9,386 bases of DNA from CALARM01 sp964431735. Its GTDB lineage: Bacteria > Vulcanimicrobiota > SpSt-956 > JAKJGF01. Positions 5,814-9,386 of the stretch are shown here, piece by piece. The translations under genes were made by a program, and so were the position numbers. The notes under the pieces were generated by a model that worked only from the letters and a program-made list of their open reading frames with translations, ran no database searches and had not been told where the DNA came from. The first letter of the stretch is position 1, and each line of letters opens with the position of its first letter. The stretch is from positions 1 to 9,386 of the forward strand of contig CAYSLJ010000219.1 of NCBI GenBank assembly GCA_964431735.1. Reading direction: 5' to 3'.

Positions 5814-6530
5814 ATGGAACAGAAAAAAACACCTGCCTTTTTAAATTTTATAGATTTAAAAACCACTGGTATACTCTTTCTTATGTTTCTCATTGCTTTT
5901 ATATTCTGGGATACACCTTTAATATATCCCATAAAACTATTTGTTGTCATACTTCATGAAGTCAGTCATGGCCTTATGGCAGTAATCACAGGGGGACAGA
6001 TAGAGAGAATTGAAATAGACTATCGTGTGGGGGGAGTCTGTTATTTCAGAGGAGGAAATCTTTTTCTTACTGCCAGTGCCGGTTATCTCGGCAGCATATT
6101 CTGGGGAGGTTTGATCCTTATACTTGCTGCAAAGACTAAATATGATAATATTATGGGAATGATTACAGGTGCTTTTCTGGTAATCCTTTCTATTTTCTAT
6201 GTAAGAAATATGTTCGGATTCTTTTTTACTCTCCTCTTCGGTATTATCCTTATTATTATTTCTTATAAGGCCAGTAATTATGTGCTGGATCTTGTTATGA
6301 AATTTCTCGGTATGACAAGCTGTCTTTATGCCATAATAGATATAAAGGAAGACCTTATAAGCAGAACCAATATAGGAAGTGATGCAGATTATATAGCGCA
6401 GTCTCTCGGATGGCAGAAACTGTCCGTTCCCATAGGGATTATATGGATATTTATAGCTTTTCTTTCATTCTGTATATTTCTTTTCATAGCAGGTAAGAAT
6501 GATGAAAAGAAGAAAAGTAGTGAAAAGTGA
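5814..6530 (+). CDS. M50B-type integral membrane metalloprotease
   Basis: A 238-residue multi-pass membrane protein. A helix at about 37-58 carries the zinc motif HEVSH (48-52, catalytic E49). GYLGS follows at 90-94. Near the C-terminus DIKEDLI (176-182) and NIGSDADYIA (186-195) match the conserved second half of the M50B-like family (relatives of site-2 and sporulation-type intramembrane proteases), where an aspartate supplies the third zinc ligand. I count about six hydrophobic segments (roughly 17-35, 37-58, 83-106, 112-130, 133-150 and 206-227). It probably cleaves within or near the membrane; the substrate is unknown and no sigma or anti-sigma gene is adjacent. The start has a strong AGGAGG. 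The lysine-rich tail KKKSSEK is encoded partly by, and stops inside, a GTGAAAA array, so the last residues may not belong to the ancestral protein. Confidence 0.88.
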   Translation: MEQKKTPAFLNFIDLKTTGILFLMFLIAFIFWDTPLIYPIKLFVVILHEVSHGLMAVITGGQIERIEIDYRVGGVCYFRGGNLFLTASAGYLGSIFWGGLILILAAKTKYDNIMGMITGAFLVILSIFYVRNMFGFFFTLLFGIILIIISYKASNYVLDLVMKFLGMTSCLYAIIDIKEDLISRTNIGSDADYIAQSLGWQKLSVPIGIIWIFIAFLSFCIFLFIAGKNDEKKKSSEK

Positions 6531-6558
6531 AAAGAACAGGATATTACTTACTCTTCAC
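6520..6558. repeat. GTGAAAA heptamer module holding the M50 stop (core, copy C)
   Basis: Plus-strand units GTGAAAA, GTGAAAA (6520-6533) are followed by AACAGGATATTACTTACT and TCTTCAC (6552-6558). Reversed, this matches copy B (5661-5715) closely. The TGA of the second unit (6528-6530) is the stop codon of the M50 gene. The arms could form a weak hairpin after the gene. Confidence 0.88.
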
Positions 6559-6613
6559 TCTGAAGATTCTGTAATAAATTTCTTTGTCCATTATATATAA
6601 ATTTATCTGTCAT
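6555..6613 (+). repeat. Flank of the GTGAAAA module, copy 2
   Basis: The match to 4208-4266 is gapless, with about ten substitutions in 59 bases. It ends 41 bases before the -35 box of the GH57 gene, so it lies between the two plus-strand genes. Confidence 0.85.
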
Positions 6614-6641
6614 AAAAAAATGAAATCATTTAACATATTTT

Positions 6642-6651
6642 TAACATGTTA
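6642..6651. promoter_or_regulatory. Palindrome upstream of the GH57 promoter
   Basis: TAACATGTTA is a perfect 10-base palindrome lying 3 bases before the -35 box, with a partial direct copy, TAACAT, at about 6631-6636. Its position suits a regulator site, but palindromes of this length occur by chance in AT-rich DNA. Confidence 0.3.
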
Positions 6652-6654
6652 TTA

Positions 6655-6683
6655 TTGAATTTACTTTTCTCCGGTAATATAAT
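6655..6683 (+). promoter_or_regulatory. Sigma-70-type promoter of the GH57 gene
   Basis: TTGAAT (6655-6660), a 17-base spacer and TATAAT (6678-6683). AGGGAGG (6714-6720) lies 9 bases before the ATG at 6730. The gene therefore appears to have its own promoter, separate from the M50 gene 199 bases upstream. Confidence 0.75.
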
Positions 6684-6729
6684 ATATGTGTCTGTTTGAC
6701 AGAAAATTTTTGCAGGGAGGTTCCTCATT

Positions 6730-9309
6730 ATGTCTTCTATAGATAAATTAAATCTTACAGCTACCGGTAATTCATATAAACAGGTGAGAGCCGGGAAATC
6801 TTCTTCCAGTGATTTAACTGGCCAGATAAAAGATGGTTTTACAAGATCAGAAAGTGTTTCGAGTCCTGAAATATCAATGAAAAGTGCCCTTGAAAATCTC
6901 AGAAAACAGGATCATGCAGATCCTTTCAAAGATGCGAGAGATGTTCATGAAAAACTTAAAACCCTGAAAGGCCCTGCAAGGGAAGCATTCATAAAAGAAT
7001 TCAGAGAGAAAAATGCAGGAAAGATATTTGCGGCAGTCCACTGGCATGACCATCAGCCTGTTTATCGTCCCGGTGTTCATCCTACAGATACACCTGAATA
7101 TATGCAGGTTGTTATGGCAGGAGGAGATGCAGATAACAGAAGAATAGTATACAAAGATGGTGAAGCTTTCCCCATAGATGAAATGAAACATAAAAAAGAA
7201 TTTCCATCCTTTGGCACACAGGTTTCTTTTTCCGGTTCCCTTATGGAAAATATGGATAAAACAGCGGAAAAAGGTATGTGGCCCGGTAAAAACTGGGGAG
7301 ATCACTATAAAAATTTAAGGAATGAAACAGATACCGGTCTTGGCAATGAAAGACTTGATTTTGTCAATTTCGGTTACCATCATCCCCTTATGGGCCTTAT
7401 TGCCACGGGGCATGATGATAAGGGCATAAATCTCGACAAAGATATTCTGTTACAGATCCAGATGCATCAACTTGCCGTGTTAGAACATTTCGGCGGCCCA
7501 ATATCTAAAGGTTTCTTTCCCCCTGAAATGGCTTTCTCCAAAAGGATGATACCTGCTCTGAATAAAGCCGGTATAAAGTGGACAGAAGTGGATAATATCC
7601 ATTTTGACAGGGCAAATGCAGATTATAACAATCCCGCCGACGGCCTTGCCCCTCCCAATAAAGGTGATAAGAGAAATCCCGGAACACACAGTTATGAAAC
7701 ACTTCCCAATGATCTTGCCAAAAAACATCTTGTATCACCTGATGCATTGAGGCCACACTATACAAAACATATAGATCCTGCCACAGGACATGAAGAACTC
7801 ATGGTTGTAGTCCCCGAGGAGAGATCCCTTTCTTCTTATATACAGAAGGATCGTGACGGAGGAAAGATTCAGGAAGTAATAAATAAATTCGATCAATATA
7901 ATACTGACCCTGCTCATCCTCTCCTTGTACTTCTTGCTTCAGACGGAGATAATAACGGTTCAAACAGCGGAGAATTTCACAGAAATGTTCCCATAGATAT
8001 TGCAACCAGATATCCCGGCAAAGTTGTTCTTACCACTATAGAAGATTACCTGGAAATATATCCTCCTGAGACGCCGAAACTTGTAAGTGATAAAGACGGT
8101 GTCAAAAAGTACGAAGGAGGAGATGTTATACATGTAGAAGACGGTTCCTGGTGGGGTGCCAATCTCGGTGATCCGCAGTTCTCAAAATGGATAGATCCTC
8201 CTCAATATGCAACAATCCATTATTCACCGAAAAATAACTCATGGGCCTCCATTATAGCTGCAAAGAATGCGGTTCTTACTGCAGACAGTCTCCAGTCGGC
8301 AGGTAATACACAGGAAAGTATTAAAAATATTACTACCGGTAATGGAAATGATGTGGAAAAAGCGTGGCATAATCTTACTATATCACAGACTTCCTGTTAT
8401 GAATACTGGGGGCCTGACAATCAGCTGTCCTATTCTTCTGTTGATGCAGCCAATAAGGCTATAGAGAATGCTCAAAAGGTAATAGAAAGTCATGGAGGAG
8501 AAGATAAAATAGGTCCTACGGTATTTCAGCCCATGCATTATCCCTATAACCCGAAAGGCAATGTAAATCTTCTTACATATGTCTATGATATAAATGACGT
8601 AAAATCAGTAAAAGTAAAATATCGTTATGATGACAGCGGAAGTGTGGATACACCGAAAGACAGCATGTTCGAAGGGCCGGGAGTAAAACCTTTCAGTGAA
8701 GAAATTTCTATGGAAAAGAAAGAGTTCCCTGAACTTGCAAACAAGCCTCCTGTCTTTGTTCCTTCTAAAGCAAGAGCAGACATATATCAGGTGAATCTTG
8801 AACCGGGTATCCCGGAAGGTAAAGACGGTGCACTCATACAGTATTATGTAGAAGCAGAAGACGGTAAAGGAAATGTTACCCGTTCCCCTCTGCAGCATGT
8901 ATATGTAGGAAGTCCTTCCACTCTCAATCCTGACGAGACTACAAATGATGAACTTCATAACCAGTTGAAATCCGGTAATGCGAGTGCTATGGCAGATGCC
9001 ATTACCTTTATATTCACCACAGGCAGAAATGATGTAAATATCTTCAATCATGCCTTCTTCCGTCTTGAAGAGGCAGATAATAAACTCCTGACAAATCTTG
9101 AGAATCTGGCGATAAAAGAAAAGATAAAACTTTCAGGAGAACCGAAATTCAGAGACGAATATATCAATCGTCTGGATAAACACCTTGTGAAAGAAGAGAA
9201 TGTGGCTAAATTAAAAGGCCAGCCTCATCTTTCCTATTATATGTCCCATCCTCTGGCAAATCAGGCGTCTGATCCCAGAGTGGCAAGAATTTTAGCGAAA
9301 CTGTCATAA
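6730..9309 (+). CDS. GH57-family glycoside hydrolase / alpha-glucan-active enzyme with Ig-like and helical C-terminal regions
   Basis: An 859-residue protein. Residues 1-95 are polar and partly helical, with no signal peptide. The GH57 domain shows motif 1 HWHDHQP (104-110), FGYHHPLM (214-221), GFFPPEMAFS (261-270) with E266 as likely nucleophile, LLASDGDNNG (401-410) with D405 (or D407) as likely acid/base, TIEDYLE (436-442) and GSWWGANLGD (472-481). GH57 enzymes cleave or transfer alpha-1,4 or alpha-1,6 glucan bonds. An Ig-like beta-sandwich spans about 595-727 (strands such as YYVEAEDGKGN at 705-715), and a helical region about 735-859 has no known match that I can name. A cytosolic role in glycogen or storage-glucan turnover is the simplest inference; the exact activity (amylase, branching enzyme or transferase) cannot be read from the motifs. 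Strong ribosome binding site and own promoter. It is followed by the gene-end module. Confidence 0.85.
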   Translation: MSSIDKLNLTATGNSYKQVRAGKSSSSDLTGQIKDGFTRSESVSSPEISMKSALENLRKQDHADPFKDARDVHEKLKTLKGPAREAFIKEFREKNAGKIFAAVHWHDHQPVYRPGVHPTDTPEYMQVVMAGGDADNRRIVYKDGEAFPIDEMKHKKEFPSFGTQVSFSGSLMENMDKTAEKGMWPGKNWGDHYKNLRNETDTGLGNERLDFVNFGYHHPLMGLIATGHDDKGINLDKDILLQIQMHQLAVLEHFGGPISKGFFPPEMAFSKRMIPALNKAGIKWTEVDNIHFDRANADYNNPADGLAPPNKGDKRNPGTHSYETLPNDLAKKHLVSPDALRPHYTKHIDPATGHEELMVVVPEERSLSSYIQKDRDGGKIQEVINKFDQYNTDPAHPLLVLLASDGDNNGSNSGEFHRNVPIDIATRYPGKVVLTTIEDYLEIYPPETPKLVSDKDGVKKYEGGDVIHVEDGSWWGANLGDPQFSKWIDPPQYATIHYSPKNNSWASIIAAKNAVLTADSLQSAGNTQESIKNITTGNGNDVEKAWHNLTISQTSCYEYWGPDNQLSYSSVDAANKAIENAQKVIESHGGEDKIGPTVFQPMHYPYNPKGNVNLLTYVYDINDVKSVKVKYRYDDSGSVDTPKDSMFEGPGVKPFSEEISMEKKEFPELANKPPVFVPSKARADIYQVNLEPGIPEGKDGALIQYYVEAEDGKGNVTRSPLQHVYVGSPSTLNPDETTNDELHNQLKSGNASAMADAITFIFTTGRNDVNIFNHAFFRLEEADNKLLTNLENLAIKEKIKLSGEPKFRDEYINRLDKHLVKEENVAKLKGQPHLSYYMSHPLANQASDPRVARILAKLS

Positions 9310-9323
9310 TCTATGGAGGGGGA

Positions 9324-9338
9324 AACCCCTTTGGGGTT
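9324..9338 (+). terminator. Stem-loop after the GH57 gene
   Basis: AACCCC-TTT-GGGGTT is a perfect 6-base stem with a 3-base loop, 14 bases after the stop codon. No T-run follows; the gene-end module starts directly. It may act as a factor-assisted terminator or protect the 3' end. Confidence 0.45.
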
Positions 9339-9386
9339 GTCAAGAAATAACCCAATCATATTTACGTCTATATCGTGACGCGTAAC
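9338..9386 (+). repeat. Gene-end module downstream of the GH57 gene (cut by window edge)
   Basis: Sense-strand homologue of the module after folC (353-402 on the minus strand): four substitutions and one gap in about 50 bases. It ends in the GTGACGC array, units CGTGACG, CGTAAC (9374-9386), which continues beyond the window. Confidence 0.85.

Noticed and set aside
8605..9051. 148-codon minus-strand ORF inside the GH57 gene
   Set aside because: It is antisense to the Ig-like region; its cysteine- and isoleucine-rich translation is typical of a shadow frame.
353..9386. Inverted near-identical sequences at the two window ends as ends of one composite transposon
   Set aside because: There is no transposase between them, a diverged relative lies inside, and orientation follows the adjacent gene rather than an element boundary.

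Overview
The window is AT-rich bacterial DNA with five complete protein genes: three on the minus strand (ahbC, a Ser/Thr kinase, folC) and two on the plus strand (an M50B-type membrane protein and a GH57 enzyme). An AhbC/NirJ-type radical SAM enzyme, a GH57 protein and a membrane-tethered kinase with a Ycf48-like propeller together suggest an uncultured, probably anaerobic or fermentative bacterium. No marker here fixes the phylum. I see no phage, transposase, CRISPR, rRNA or tRNA.

Layout. 1-338: no confident gene, but a duplicated block with direct and inverted copies, a possible gene tail running in from the left edge, and a stem-loop. 422-1861 (-): folC-like Mur ligase. 1955-3934 (-): zinc ribbon, kinase, one membrane helix and extracytoplasmic propeller, 93 bases upstream of folC and probably co-oriented with it in one transcript. 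3935-4422: 488 bases without a gene, filled with repeats and a long imperfect inverted repeat. 4423-5625 (-): ahbC-like radical SAM/SPASM gene. 5626-5813: divergent promoter region. 5814-6530 (+): M50B-type membrane metalloprotease. 6730-9309 (+): 859-residue GH57 protein with an Ig-like and a helical C-terminal region. The genes do not form an obvious pathway; only kinase-folC looks like an operon.

The most unusual content lies between the genes. Nearly every intergenic region carries short tandem arrays with a 7-base period, and the units are variants of one theme, GTGANNN: GTGAAAA, GTGACCA and GTGACGC (with GTAACGC/GTTACGC). Arrays of the different classes sit side by side and are embedded in longer conserved modules. 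A roughly 50-base module follows folC and the GH57 gene in sense orientation, with a diverged relative after ahbC. A second, hairpin-forming module based on GTGAAAA occurs three times. The stop codons of ahbC, folC and the M50 gene lie within heptamer units, and the kinase stop sits in the same AGTGA context directly beside an array. This behaves like a gene-end repeat family rather than random microsatellites, and I regard it as the best candidate here for something undescribed.
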